Assembly: GCF_035978755.1 (NCBI RefSeq)
Contig: NZ_CP108414.1
Span: 6,076,001-6,140,000 of the forward strand
Length of the DNA stretch: 64,000 bases
DNA from: Streptomyces sp. NBC_01298
GTDB taxonomy: Bacteria; Actinomycetota; Actinomycetes; Streptomycetales; Streptomycetaceae
Direction of reading: 5' to 3'
A model generated the notes under the pieces. The model was not told where the DNA came from, made no database searches, and was given only the letters and a program-made list of their open reading frames with translations. Every line of letters starts with the position of its first letter. Positions within the stretch are counted from its first letter, which is position 1. The position numbers were made by a program, and so were the translations under genes. Positions 1 to 8,204 of this stretch are shown piece after piece.

Positions 1-186
1 GCAGCTCAGCACCGCGTTGACGTTGCAGCCCGGGGTGAAGAGGGGGTCCTCCAGGGTGCGGATGCGGTCGTAGGTGAGGACGCCGGAGGCCAGGGCGCCG
101 ATGAGGCCGCCGATGAGCAGGAGCAGGGCGGTGCCCCGCGGGGTCGTCGGTCCCCGTTGGGCGGTCGTTCCCCTATGGGTGGTCAT
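1..186 (-). CDS. Vitamin K epoxide reductase (VKOR) family protein, N-terminal fragment
   Basis: Read on the minus strand, 62 codons run from an ATG at 186 to the window edge. The peptide has a short polar start, one hydrophobic segment (about residues 20-38), then the sequence LTYDRIRTLEDP and a CNVNAVLSC motif. Two cysteines seven residues apart after the first membrane segment are the periplasmic loop-cysteine pair of bacterial VKOR homologs, which pass electrons from DsbA-like oxidoreductases to quinone during disulfide formation outside the cytoplasm. The CXXC active site would lie beyond the edge, so the call rests on the N-terminus alone. It is transcribed divergently from the sensor kinase gene. 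Confidence 0.8.
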   Translation of the reverse strand, partial: MTTHRGTTAQRGPTTPRGTALLLLIGGLIGALASGVLTYDRIRTLEDPLFTPGCNVNAVLSC

Positions 187-326
187 TCTCCCGACGCTAC
201 GAGCGTGCCGGCGGCCCCGGGTAGAGCGGAACGCCTCCGGACCGAAGGACCTCCGGCCTGTCCGAAGTGCCCTAAATCACGCCTTCTCGGGTCCGGGCGG
301 CCCGGATGCGGGGGTGCCGAGCACGG

Positions 327-1490
327 ATGATGGAGGGCATGCACGTCAAGCCCGCCCCTTCGGCGCCCCACCGGCTCACGGCCTTCGGCCGCCGGCTCGG
401 GCAGGGCTGGGCCGGGTCGCCGCGCGTGATGGACCTGCTGGCGGCGCTCAGCTGCCTGGGCCTGATGGCGCTCGACCTGCCGGGCCTGGCGGCCGCCGAC
501 AACTCGCTGAGCGGGCCCTCCGCGGCGGTCGTCCTGGCCGTCGGCTGCTCCACGCTGCTGGTGCGGCGCCGACTGCCCTGGGTCTCGTACCTCGCCGCGC
601 TGGTCTTCATCGGCTGGCTGCACGAGCTGACCCTGATCCAGTTCGCGCTGTACTCGGTGGGCCGCTTCCGCGGGCGCCGGGCCGGTGTCCTCGCCACCTT
701 GGGCTACGTCGCCTTCGCGCTGTGCCTGTTCTGCTGCGTGCCGGGCTGGCCGCTGGCCCGGGCCGAGACCCTCAGCTCCTTCCTCAGCCTCGTCGTGCCC
801 ATCGGGGTCCTCGCCTCGGCCGTCGGCATCGCCGCCTACCGGCACGACCTGGTGCGCGAGCTCGACACCCGGCGCGCCGAGTCCGCCGTGCTCCAGGCGG
901 TCCAGCAGGAGCGGACCTCCGTCGCCCGCGACGTCCACGACTTCGTCGGGCGCGAGCTGACCCTGCTGACGGTCCGCTCCGAGGTGCTGTCGATGCGCTC
1001 GCGCGAAACGGCGTACGCGAAGGACTTTGAAGAGCTCGCCGACACCGCGCGCCGGGCCCACCTGGTGCTCAACGAGATCATCGTGCAGCGCGGGGAGCGG
1101 GCGGCGACCCCGGGCGTGGAGGGGCTGGCGGTGCTCGCGGAGGAGAGCGGCCGCGCGGGTTCGCCCGTACGGCTCGCCCTGGATCCGGCCGTGCACGGAC
1201 TGTCGCCGCTGCGTCAGGCGGCGGTCTACCGGGTGGTGCAGGAATGCCTGACCAACGCCGCCAAGCACGCGCGCGGCCAAACCATCGAGGTGTCCATCGC
1301 GGCCGACGGTCCGCAGCTGCGGATCGCCGTCCGCAACGGGCTGGCGGAGCGCCACCCGACCCGGGCCCCCGTCTCGGCGGGCTCGGGCACGGCCAGCATG
1401 TCGGAGCGCGTGCGGAGCCTGGGCGGCACCCTGACGGCGACGCGCACGCGGGACGCGTACGAGGTCATCGCGACCCTCCCGAAGGGCTGA
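327..1490 (+). CDS. Orphan sensor histidine kinase (NarL/DesK-type)
   Basis: This is a membrane sensor kinase of about 390 residues. The first half holds roughly five or six hydrophobic segments. It is followed by a HisKA_3-type dimerisation helix with RDVHD (phospho-acceptor His at base 936), an N-box VVQECLTNAAKHA, and a G-box GSGTASMSERVRSLGG of the HATPase domain. Such kinases phosphorylate a LuxR-type response regulator usually encoded next door. None is visible here: the upstream neighbour is a VKOR gene and the downstream one a convergent mbl only 21 bp away. The start is uncertain: in-frame ATGs lie at 306, 327, 330 and 339, and a GGAGG at 332-336 is too close to 339 to decide. Confidence 0.85.
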   Translation: MMEGMHVKPAPSAPHRLTAFGRRLGQGWAGSPRVMDLLAALSCLGLMALDLPGLAAADNSLSGPSAAVVLAVGCSTLLVRRRLPWVSYLAALVFIGWLHELTLIQFALYSVGRFRGRRAGVLATLGYVAFALCLFCCVPGWPLARAETLSSFLSLVVPIGVLASAVGIAAYRHDLVRELDTRRAESAVLQAVQQERTSVARDVHDFVGRELTLLTVRSEVLSMRSRETAYAKDFEELADTARRAHLVLNEIIVQRGERAATPGVEGLAVLAEESGRAGSPVRLALDPAVHGLSPLRQAAVYRVVQECLTNAAKHARGQTIEVSIAADGPQLRIAVRNGLAERHPTRAPVSAGSGTASMSERVRSLGGTLTATRTRDAYEVIATLPKG

Positions 1491-1511
1491 GCCCACGGCG
1501 CTCCAAGTGGC

Positions 1512-2561
1512 CTAGGCCCGCGCCGGCGCCAGCAGGCCGCTGAGCGCGTCCATGTCCTCCACGCAGCGGCCCGATCCCAGGGCCACGCAGTCCAGCGGGT
1601 CGTCCGCGACGAAGACCGGGATCCCGGTCGAGGAGGCCATCCGCAGGTCCAGGCCGGGCAGCAGTGCGCCGCCGCCGGTCAGGACGATGCCGTGCTCCAT
1701 GACGTCGCCGGACAGTTCGGGCGGGCACTCCTCCAGGGTGGTGCGGACCGCCGCGATGATCGCCTCGACCGGCTCGTCCAGGGCGGCGCGCACGTCACGC
1801 GCGTCGAGCGCGAGCGTCTGGGGCATGCCGCCGACCTTCTCGCGGCCCCGCACCGTGAAGGTGGCGGTCTCCAGCTCGGGCCGGTCCGGCACCGGCCAGG
1901 CCGAGCCGATGGCGATCTTGACGTCCTCGGCGGTGCGGTCGCCGATGAGCAGGGAGTGCTCCTTGCGGACGTGGTCGGTGATGGCGGCGTCCATCCGGTC
2001 GCCGGCGACCCGGAGCGACCGCGCGGTGACGATGCCGCCCAGCGAGATGACGGCGACCTCGGAGGTGCCGCCGCCGATGTCGACGACCATCGACCCGCGC
2101 GGTTCGGACACCGGGAGCCCCGCGCCGATCGCCGCGGCCATGGGTTCCTCGATCAGGTGCACGGTCTTGGCGCCGGCCCGGGCGGAGGCGTGGATGATGG
2201 CCCGCCGCTCCACCTGGGTGACGCCGGACGGTACGCAGATCACCATGCGGGTGCGCACCCGGCGGCCGGGAACGGCCTTGCGGACGAAGTGCCGGATCAT
2301 CTCCTCGGCGGCCTCGTAGTCACAGATCACGCCGTCCTTGAGGGGGCGGATCGCGGTGATGGAGCCGGGAGTGCGGCCGATGGTCTCCTTGGCCTCGGTC
2401 CCGACGGCCAGGGCGGTGGTGGTGCCCGCCTTGACGGCCACCACGGACGGCTCATTGAGGACGATGCCGTGCCCCCGTGCGTAGACGAGGGTGTTGGCGG
2501 TTCCCAGGTCGATGCCTATGTCGCGGCTGGAACCTGTCTTGTTCGTGCTGGCCTGCGGCAT
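1512..2561 (-). CDS. mbl: MreB-like actin homolog, probable Mbl
   Basis: The 349-residue product is a bacterial actin of the MreB/Mbl family, with phosphate-1 loop [11 protein letters not shown], phosphate-2 [13 protein letters not shown] and the adenosine motif [12 protein letters not shown]. It is clearly related to the MreB at 5326 but diverged along its length, with a polar N-terminus (MPQASTNKTGSSRD) instead of MSFIGRD, so it is a paralog and not a recent duplicate. In Streptomyces, Mbl works with MreB in spore-wall assembly. GGGGAA about 6 nt before the ATG supports the start. It is divergent from folC and convergent with the kinase. In S. coelicolor, as I recall, mbl is far from this block, so its location here is unusual. 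Confidence 0.88.
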   Translation of the reverse strand: MPQASTNKTGSSRDIGIDLGTANTLVYARGHGIVLNEPSVVAVKAGTTTALAVGTEAKETIGRTPGSITAIRPLKDGVICDYEAAEEMIRHFVRKAVPGRRVRTRMVICVPSGVTQVERRAIIHASARAGAKTVHLIEEPMAAAIGAGLPVSEPRGSMVVDIGGGTSEVAVISLGGIVTARSLRVAGDRMDAAITDHVRKEHSLLIGDRTAEDVKIAIGSAWPVPDRPELETATFTVRGREKVGGMPQTLALDARDVRAALDEPVEAIIAAVRTTLEECPPELSGDVMEHGIVLTGGGALLPGLDLRMASSTGIPVFVADDPLDCVALGSGRCVEDMDALSGLLAPARA

Positions 2562-2665
2562 TTATTCCCCAATCTCCTGCCGCAAGGCTTGCATAACGAT
2601 CCGGTCGCACCGGCAGCCGAAGGTCCCGATGCGACCGGGCCGAAAGTCCCTGTGCCCCTCGTCCG

Positions 2666-2671
2666 TAGACT
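2666..2671 (+). promoter_or_regulatory. Candidate -10 element for leaderless folC
   Basis: TAGACT ends 7 nt before the folC GTG, and no Shine-Dalgarno sequence precedes that GTG. The spacing would place the transcription start at the start codon. No good -35 hexamer is seen at the expected distance. Confidence 0.45.
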
Positions 2672-2678
2672 GGGTCCC

Positions 2679-4193
2679 GTGAGTGAGCAGCAGCCCGAGA
2701 GCCACGATGACAGCTTCGACGCCTTCGACAAGATCGTGGCGGAAGAGTCCGACCGCGACCCCGACCTGGCGGTGATCGAGGCGGGCAGCCGCACCCTGCG
2801 CGCGCAGGCCGGTCCGCCCCAGGGCGACCCGGTGCCCGAGGAGCCCGCCGACCCCGAGGTGGCCAAGGCCCTGCGGGAGGTGGAGCAGGAGTTGGCCGGC
2901 CGCTGGGGCGAGACCAAGCTGGAGCCGTCCGTCACGCGGATCGCCGCGCTGATGGACGTCCTGGGCGAGCCGCAGCGCGCGTACCCCTCCATCCACGTCA
3001 CCGGCACCAACGGCAAGACGAGCACCTCCCGCATGATCGAGGCGCTGCTGAACGCCTTCGAGCTGCGCACCGGGCGCTACACCAGCCCGCACGTGCAGTC
3101 GATCACCGAGCGGATCAGCCTGGACGGGGCGCCGGTCAGCGCCGAGCGGTTCGTCGAGACGTACGAGGACATCAAGCCCTACGTGGACATGGTGGACGCG
3201 GCCGAGGAGATCCGGCTGTCGTTCTTCGAGGTCCTCACCGGTATGGCCTACGCGGCCTTCGCGGACGCCCCCGTGGACGCGGCCGTGATCGAGGTGGGCA
3301 TGGGCGGCGCCTGGGACGCCACCAACGTGATCGACGGCGCCGTCGCCGTGGTCACCCCGATCAGCCTGGACCACACGGACCGGCTCGGCTCCACCACCGG
3401 CGAGATCGCGCAGGAGAAGGGCGGCATCATCAAGCAGGGCGCCACCGTGATCCTGGCGCAGCAGCCGGTGGACGCGGCGCAGGTGCTGCTGAAGAAGGCC
3501 GTGGAGGTCGATGCGACCGTGGCCCGCGCGGGCATGGAGTTCGGCGTCGTCACCCGTGAGGTCGCGGTGGGCGGGCAGCAGCTGACGCTGCGCGGCCTGG
3601 GCGGCGAGTACGACGGCATCTTCCTGCCGCTGTACGGCGCCCACATGGCGCACAACGCGGCGGTGGCGCTGGCGGCCGTCGAGGCCTTCTTCGGGATCGG
3701 CGCCGATCACGCGCGGGTCCTGGACGTGGAGACCGTGCGCAAGGCCTTCGCCTCGGTGACCTCGCCCGGCCGCATGGAGGTCGTGCGGCGCAGCCCCACG
3801 GTGGTCCTGGACGCGGCGCACAACCCGGCCGGCGCACAGGTCACCGCGGAGGCGGTGACCGAGGCCTTCGGCTTCAGCCGGCTGGTCGGGGTCGTCGGCG
3901 CGAGCGAGGGCAAGGACGCGCGCGGGATCCTCGAAGCCTTCGAGCCGATCTTCGCCGAGGTCGTGATCACGGAGAACACCAGCCACCGGGCGACCTCCGC
4001 CGACGAACTGGCCGCCATCGCGGTCGAGGTCTTCGGCTCCGAGCGCGTGCAGGTGGAGCCGCGGCTGGACGACGCCCTGGAGGCGGCGATCACGCTGGCG
4101 GAGGAAGAGGCGGAGTACGGAGGGGCCGGGGTCCTGGTGACCGGCTCCGTCATCACGGTGGGCGAGGCCCGCCTGCTACTGAAGAGGGGCTGA
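2679..4193 (+). CDS. folC: Folylpolyglutamate synthase / dihydrofolate synthase
   Basis: FolC adds glutamate to dihydropteroate and extends the polyglutamate tail of folates, using ATP, in the cytoplasm. The 504-residue protein has the Mur-ligase P-loop GTNGKT at residues 109-114, the folate-loop region SPHVQSITERI, VGMGGAWDATN, ISLDHTDRLG, and the C-terminal ligase motif VLDAAHNPAGA. About 70 acidic residues precede the ligase core, as in other Streptomyces FolC proteins. The GTG at 2679 is chosen because a -10-like hexamer lies just before it and the frame upstream is unconvincing. It is followed after 3 nt by the DUF4233 gene and then ndk, the usual order. The expected upstream neighbour valS is not in this window. 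Confidence 0.93.
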   Translation: MSEQQPESHDDSFDAFDKIVAEESDRDPDLAVIEAGSRTLRAQAGPPQGDPVPEEPADPEVAKALREVEQELAGRWGETKLEPSVTRIAALMDVLGEPQRAYPSIHVTGTNGKTSTSRMIEALLNAFELRTGRYTSPHVQSITERISLDGAPVSAERFVETYEDIKPYVDMVDAAEEIRLSFFEVLTGMAYAAFADAPVDAAVIEVGMGGAWDATNVIDGAVAVVTPISLDHTDRLGSTTGEIAQEKGGIIKQGATVILAQQPVDAAQVLLKKAVEVDATVARAGMEFGVVTREVAVGGQQLTLRGLGGEYDGIFLPLYGAHMAHNAAVALAAVEAFFGIGADHARVLDVETVRKAFASVTSPGRMEVVRRSPTVVLDAAHNPAGAQVTAEAVTEAFGFSRLVGVVGASEGKDARGILEAFEPIFAEVVITENTSHRATSADELAAIAVEVFGSERVQVEPRLDDALEAAITLAEEEAEYGGAGVLVTGSVITVGEARLLLKRG

Positions 4194-4196
4194 GGG

Positions 4197-4556
4197 ATGC
4201 GCACGCTGTGTGCTTCGACGCTGATCGCCGAGTTCTTCGTGATCGGCTTCGCGGGGCTGGTCGCGATGAAGGGCGATCTGAGCCAGGCCGCGGTCTGGTC
4301 GGTCTGCGGGATCGCGATGCTGGTGTCGGTGCTGCTGTGCGGGATGCTCTCGCGTCCCGGGGCCGTGCAGATCGGCTGGGCCCTGCAGATCGGGCTGGTG
4401 CTGAGCGGCTTCGTCGTACCGATGATGTTCGTCCTGGGCGTGGTGTTCGCCGGCCTGTGGTGGTGCTCGATCCACTACGGCCGCCGCATCGACGTGATCA
4501 AGGCCCGCTGGGCCGCCCAGGCGGAGGCCGAGGCCGCCGCCCCGACCGAGGCGTAG
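4197..4556 (+). CDS. DUF4233 domain membrane protein
   Basis: This small integral membrane protein of 119 residues has about four hydrophobic segments (near residues 5-23, 32-50, 58-76 and 77-94) and a cytoplasmic Ala/Glu-rich tail. It matches the actinobacterial DUF4233 family, which is typically found between folC and ndk. Its ATG lies 3 nt after the folC stop, so it is translationally coupled to folC. Its function is unknown; the conserved position says only that it is co-expressed with folate and nucleotide genes. Confidence 0.85.
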   Translation: MRTLCASTLIAEFFVIGFAGLVAMKGDLSQAAVWSVCGIAMLVSVLLCGMLSRPGAVQIGWALQIGLVLSGFVVPMMFVLGVVFAGLWWCSIHYGRRIDVIKARWAAQAEAEAAAPTEA

Positions 4557-4618
4557 GGCTCGCCCGGCCCCCTGTAGCCTCGTCGGACCGCACCCGTATG
4601 CCGCAAGGAGTTACCCAT

Positions 4619-5029
4619 ATGACCCAGCGCACGCTCGTCCTCCTCAAGCCCGACGCCGTCCGTCGCGGTCTGATCGGCGAGATCGTCGGCCGCATCGAGC
4701 GGAAGGCCGGCTGGACCATTCCCGCGCTGGAGCTGCGCACGCTGGACCAGGAGACCCTGGAGGCGCACTACGGCGAGCACAAGGGCAAGCCCTTCTACGA
4801 GCCCCTCATGGGCTTCATGGCCAGCGGCCCGGTCGTGGCCCTGGTCGTCGAAGGGGAGCGCGTGATCGAGGGTGTCCGCCAGTTGGCCGGACCCACTGAC
4901 CCGATTGCCGCCGCGCCCGGCTCCATCCGGGGTGACTTCGGTACCGTCACCCGGGAGAACCTGATCCACGCCTCGGACTCCGAGGAGTCCGCGGAGCGGG
5001 AACTGAAGCTGTTCTTCCCGGCACTGTGA
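4619..5029 (+). CDS. ndk: Nucleoside diphosphate kinase
   Basis: Ndk transfers the gamma phosphate from an NTP to other NDPs through a phosphohistidine. The 136-residue protein starts TQRTLVLLKPDAV and has the active-site block NLIHASDS with His at residue 117, plus RGDFG for nucleotide binding. The length is typical. AAGGAG lies about 9 nt before the ATG. It is the last gene of the folC unit, closed by a strong hairpin at 5076-5102. Confidence 0.97.
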   Translation: MTQRTLVLLKPDAVRRGLIGEIVGRIERKAGWTIPALELRTLDQETLEAHYGEHKGKPFYEPLMGFMASGPVVALVVEGERVIEGVRQLAGPTDPIAAAPGSIRGDFGTVTRENLIHASDSEESAERELKLFFPAL

Positions 5030-5075
5030 TCACTCTTTTCTGACGCAACATCAGCCGAATAGCGCTCATGACCTG

Positions 5076-5102
5076 GGGCGACCGAAGTAATTTCGGTCGC
5101 CC
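5076..5102 (+). terminator. Hairpin after ndk
   Basis: A perfect 11-bp stem (GGGCGACCGAA with its complement) and 5-nt loop lie 47 bp past the ndk stop. No long T-run follows, which is common for actinobacterial terminators. Confidence 0.65.
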
Positions 5103-5325
5103 TCCGGTATTACCGGGCACATTCGGGAACGCATCGACAGGACACGACGTCACCACTAAGGGGGCGGGTATCCGTTCCGGCGGGCTTGCCGGAGTCCCGT
5201 CGCGCGGAGGCCGTACTTGCGGCACTACGATGGGGCCTCCACCCACACACCCACCTCGCCGACCTGACAGCAGCCGCTATCAACTGGAAGGCCAGACGCT
5301 CCTCATGGGGAACAAGGGGAACAAC
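5103..5325 (+). promoter_or_regulatory. mreB upstream region
   Basis: This is the gene-free leader before mreB. It should hold the mreB promoter(s), since a terminator-like hairpin closes ndk and mreB heads an operon. I see no clear -35/-10 pair. AAGGGG at about 5314-5319, 6 nt before the ATG at 5326, is the ribosome-binding site. Confidence 0.4.
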
Positions 5326-6345
5326 ATGTCGTTCATCGGCCGTGACATGGCGATCGACCTCGGGACCGCCAACACGCTGGTGTACGTGAGGGGCCGGGGA
5401 ATCGTCCTGAACGAGCCGTCCGTGGTCGCCATCAACACGAACACCGGTGGCATCCTGGCGGTCGGCTCCGAAGCCAAGAAGATGATCGGGCGCACGCCCG
5501 GCAACATCGTCGCCGTGCGGCCCCTCAAGGACGGCGTCATCGCCGACTTCGAGATCACCGAGCGGATGCTCCGGTACTTCATCCTCAAGATCCACAAGCG
5601 CCGCTACCTGGCCCGTCCGCGCGTCGTGGTCTGCGTGCCCTCCGGCATCACGGGAGTGGAGCGCCGCGCCGTCATCGAGGCGTCCACGCAGGCCGGTGCC
5701 CGCCAGGTGCACATCATCGAAGAGCCGATGGCCGCCGCCATCGGCGCGGGCCTGCCCGTCCACGAGGCCACCGGCAACATGGTCGTGGACATCGGCGGCG
5801 GCACCACCGAGGTGGCCGTCATCTCCCTCGGCGGAATCGTCACGGCACAGTCCATCCGGGTGGCCGGCGACGAGCTCGACAACGCGATCATCCAGCACAT
5901 CAAGAAGGAGTACTCGCTCCTCCTCGGTGAGCGCACCGCCGAGCAGATCAAGATCACCATCGGATCGGCCTACGACCTCGACAAGGACGAGCACACCGAG
6001 ATCCGCGGCCGCGACCTGGTCTCGGGCCTGCCCAAGACCGTCGTGATCTCGGCCGCCGAGGTGCGCAAGGCGATCGAGGAGCCGGTCAACGCGATCGTCG
6101 ACGCGGTCAAGACCACCCTCGACAAGTGCCCGCCGGAGCTCTCCGGCGACATCATGGACCGGGGCATCGTCCTGACCGGAGGCGGCGCCCTGCTCCGCGG
6201 CCTCGACGAGCGGCTGCGCCGCGAGACGGGCATGCCGATCCACATCGCCGAGGACCCGCTGGACTCCGTGGCGCTCGGATCCGGCAAGTGCGTAGAGGAG
6301 TTCGAGGCGCTCCAGCAGGTGCTGGACGCCCAGCCGCGGCGCTGA
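5326..6345 (+). CDS. mreB: Rod-shape/spore-wall actin homolog MreB
   Basis: MreB is an actin-like ATPase that positions the wall-synthesis machinery at the membrane. In Streptomyces it is needed mainly for spore-wall integrity. The 339-residue protein shows [24 protein letters not shown] and [18 protein letters not shown] spaced 6 nt favours the ATG at 5326 ([13 protein letters not shown]) over an in-frame ATG at 5305. It heads the order mreB-mreC-mreD-pbp2-rodA. A 15-bp hairpin separates it from mreC, so mreB may be transcribed more than the rest. Confidence 0.97.
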   Translation: MSFIGRDMAIDLGTANTLVYVRGRGIVLNEPSVVAINTNTGGILAVGSEAKKMIGRTPGNIVAVRPLKDGVIADFEITERMLRYFILKIHKRRYLARPRVVVCVPSGITGVERRAVIEASTQAGARQVHIIEEPMAAAIGAGLPVHEATGNMVVDIGGGTTEVAVISLGGIVTAQSIRVAGDELDNAIIQHIKKEYSLLLGERTAEQIKITIGSAYDLDKDEHTEIRGRDLVSGLPKTVVISAAEVRKAIEEPVNAIVDAVKTTLDKCPPELSGDIMDRGIVLTGGGALLRGLDERLRRETGMPIHIAEDPLDSVALGSGKCVEEFEALQQVLDAQPRR

Positions 6346-6377
6346 TCCGGCCCGCCGCGCGGCGGCGGAACACAAAT

Positions 6378-6417
6378 GATCCGCCGTACGGGTGCTACCG
6401 GGCCCGTGCGGCGGATC
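6378..6417 (+). terminator. Hairpin between mreB and mreC
   Basis: A 15-bp stem starting GATCCGCCG, with one G-U pair and a 10-nt loop, lies 32 bp after the mreB stop and 86 bp before mreC. No T-run follows. It could be a partial terminator or RNA-processing site setting mreB expression above mreCD. Confidence 0.55.
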
Positions 6418-6502
6418 GTTGATATACAGGCAAGGTCCGGTGCGAGCCCCGGCTCCACCGGAGCGGTGTGGCCGTCTTTTTCGGCCTGGCCGCACGGTAT
6501 CT

Positions 6503-7474
6503 ATGAGGAAGGCACGGCCGCCGCACGTGAGGGACACACGAGAAAGCCGGCTGCTCCTGGTGCTTCTGATCGCCATCGCGTTCGCTTTGATCACGGTGGA
6601 CATCAGGACGGGTGAGGAGTCTCCGGTCGACGGTGCCCGGCAGGCCGCCGCAGCGGTCTTCGGGCCGGTCGAGAAGGGCGTGGCGAAAGGGGTCGACCCG
6701 GTCGCCAACGCCATAGGGGCGGTACGGGACTCCGGCGAGCGGCACAACCGCATCGCGACGCTGGAGCGCGAGAACGCCGCACTCAAGGCCAAGCTGGGCA
6801 GCGACGACCGGACCCGCAGCCGGATCCGCGAGCTCGACGAGATGCTCAAGCGGGCGGGCGCGGGCCAGTACGGCATCAAGGGCGCCGAGGTCATCGCCAT
6901 AGGAGCGGCCCAGGGCTTCTCCTGGACCGTGACCATCGACGCGGGCAGCAAGGACGGCATCGAGCGCGACATGACCGTCCTCAACGGGGACGGACTCGTC
7001 GGCCGCGTCGCCACCGTCGGCCCCGACACCGCCACCGTGGTCCTCGCCAACGACCCCGACTTCACCGTCGGCACCCGTCTGGAGAAGACCGGCGAACTCG
7101 GCTTCGCCACCGGTCAGGGAGACCGGGAGCTCTCCGTGCAGATGCTCAACGGCAAGGCCAAGATCAACAACGGCGACCGGCTCGTCACCTTCGGCTCGCG
7201 CGGCAACAAGCCCTTCGTGCCCGGTGTCCCGATCGGCGAGGTGATCAAGGTAGACCCCGCGCGCGGCGACCTGACCCGGACCGTCTGGGTCCGCCCCTTC
7301 GTCGGCTTCTCCCGCCTGGACATCGTCGGCGTCGTGGTCATGCCGCCGCGCCAGGACCCGCGCGACGCGGTGCTGCCGCCCAAGCCCGAAGCGCCCAAGC
7401 CCACCCCGACGGTCACCGTCACGGTCACCCCGTCGCCCGGCGCGTCCGCGTCCGGCAAGCCGGCCGACGACTAG
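6503..7474 (+). CDS. mreC: Cell-shape protein MreC
   Basis: MreC is a bitopic membrane protein linking the MreB cytoskeleton with PBPs on the outer face of the membrane. The 323-residue product has one transmembrane helix (RLLLVLLIAIAFALITV), a coiled coil (IATLERENAALKAKL), then the paired beta-barrel MreC core, ending in a Pro/Thr/Val-rich tail. The start is uncertain: ATG 6503 is used here, but GTG 6527 (VRDTRESRL), with GAGGAAGG upstream, is a good alternative. It is followed by mreD after 12 nt. Confidence 0.93.
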   Translation: MRKARPPHVRDTRESRLLLVLLIAIAFALITVDIRTGEESPVDGARQAAAAVFGPVEKGVAKGVDPVANAIGAVRDSGERHNRIATLERENAALKAKLGSDDRTRSRIRELDEMLKRAGAGQYGIKGAEVIAIGAAQGFSWTVTIDAGSKDGIERDMTVLNGDGLVGRVATVGPDTATVVLANDPDFTVGTRLEKTGELGFATGQGDRELSVQMLNGKAKINNGDRLVTFGSRGNKPFVPGVPIGEVIKVDPARGDLTRTVWVRPFVGFSRLDIVGVVVMPPRQDPRDAVLPPKPEAPKPTPTVTVTVTPSPGASASGKPADD

Positions 7475-7486
7475 GAGCCGATCATC

Positions 7487-8191
7487 ATGCGTTTCAACCG
7501 GATCCTGCTCTCGGGCACGCTCGTCGTGGTCGCCCTGGTCGTCCAGGTCTCCATCCTGGGCCGCCTCCAACTCCCCGGAGCCGTCCCCGACCTGGTCCTG
7601 CTCACGGTCGTCGCCCTCGCGCTCGTGTACGGGTGCGTCAGCGGCGCTCTCATCGGCTTCGCCGCAGGCCTCCTCACCGACCTGGCCCCGCCCGCCGACC
7701 ACGCCGCCGGCCGCTACGCCCTCGTGCTGTGCGTCATCGGCTACGTCGCCGGACTGGTCCGCCCCGACACCGGGCGGTTCCGCTCCGCCTGGGGCCCGAT
7801 GCTCACCGTCGTCGGCGCCGCCTTCGTCTCCACCCTGCTCTACGCGGGCGTCGGCGCCCTGGTCGGCGACACCGCCGCCCGCCACGTGGGGATGACCGGG
7901 CTGCTCTTCACCGCGGTCCTCTACGACCTGCTGCTCGCCCCCTTCACCGTGCCGTTCATCATGGCCCTGGCCCGCCGCGCGGAGAACGACCCGATGGCCG
8001 TCGAGGCCAACGGCGGCCCGCCCGCGGGCAAGGACGTCGCCTCCGGCTGGCTGGCCGGCGGCACCGGACTGCGGATCGGCAGCCAGCGCGGCGGCCTGCG
8101 GATGAAGACCGCCCGCAGCCGGGCCAACCGGGCCGGCCGCATAAAGGGAGTCAAGGGAATCAAGGGTGTGAAGAGCGTCAAGAAGCTGTGA
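7487..8191 (+). CDS. mreD: Cell-shape membrane protein MreD
   Basis: MreD is a polytopic membrane component of the elongation complex. The 234-residue protein has about five or six hydrophobic segments in residues 1-165, including LLTDLAPPADHAAGRYAL, which resembles the conserved MreD loop. A basic Lys/Arg/Gly tail with repeated GVKGIKGVKSVKKL follows and is probably cytoplasmic. It lies between mreC (12-nt gap) and the PBP2 gene (13-nt gap). Confidence 0.93.
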   Translation: MRFNRILLSGTLVVVALVVQVSILGRLQLPGAVPDLVLLTVVALALVYGCVSGALIGFAAGLLTDLAPPADHAAGRYALVLCVIGYVAGLVRPDTGRFRSAWGPMLTVVGAAFVSTLLYAGVGALVGDTAARHVGMTGLLFTAVLYDLLLAPFTVPFIMALARRAENDPMAVEANGGPPAGKDVASGWLAGGTGLRIGSQRGGLRMKTARSRANRAGRIKGVKGIKGVKSVKKL

Positions 8192-8204
8192 GGGAGGAGC
8201 CCAC

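Noticed and set aside
1512..2561. The MreB paralog as an assembly duplicate of mreB
   Set aside because: The two genes differ throughout and have different termini, so they are old paralogs.
2562..3986. Minus-strand frame opposite folC
   Set aside because: Its composition is His/Arg/Gly/Asp-rich without family motifs, and FolC on the plus strand is unmistakable.
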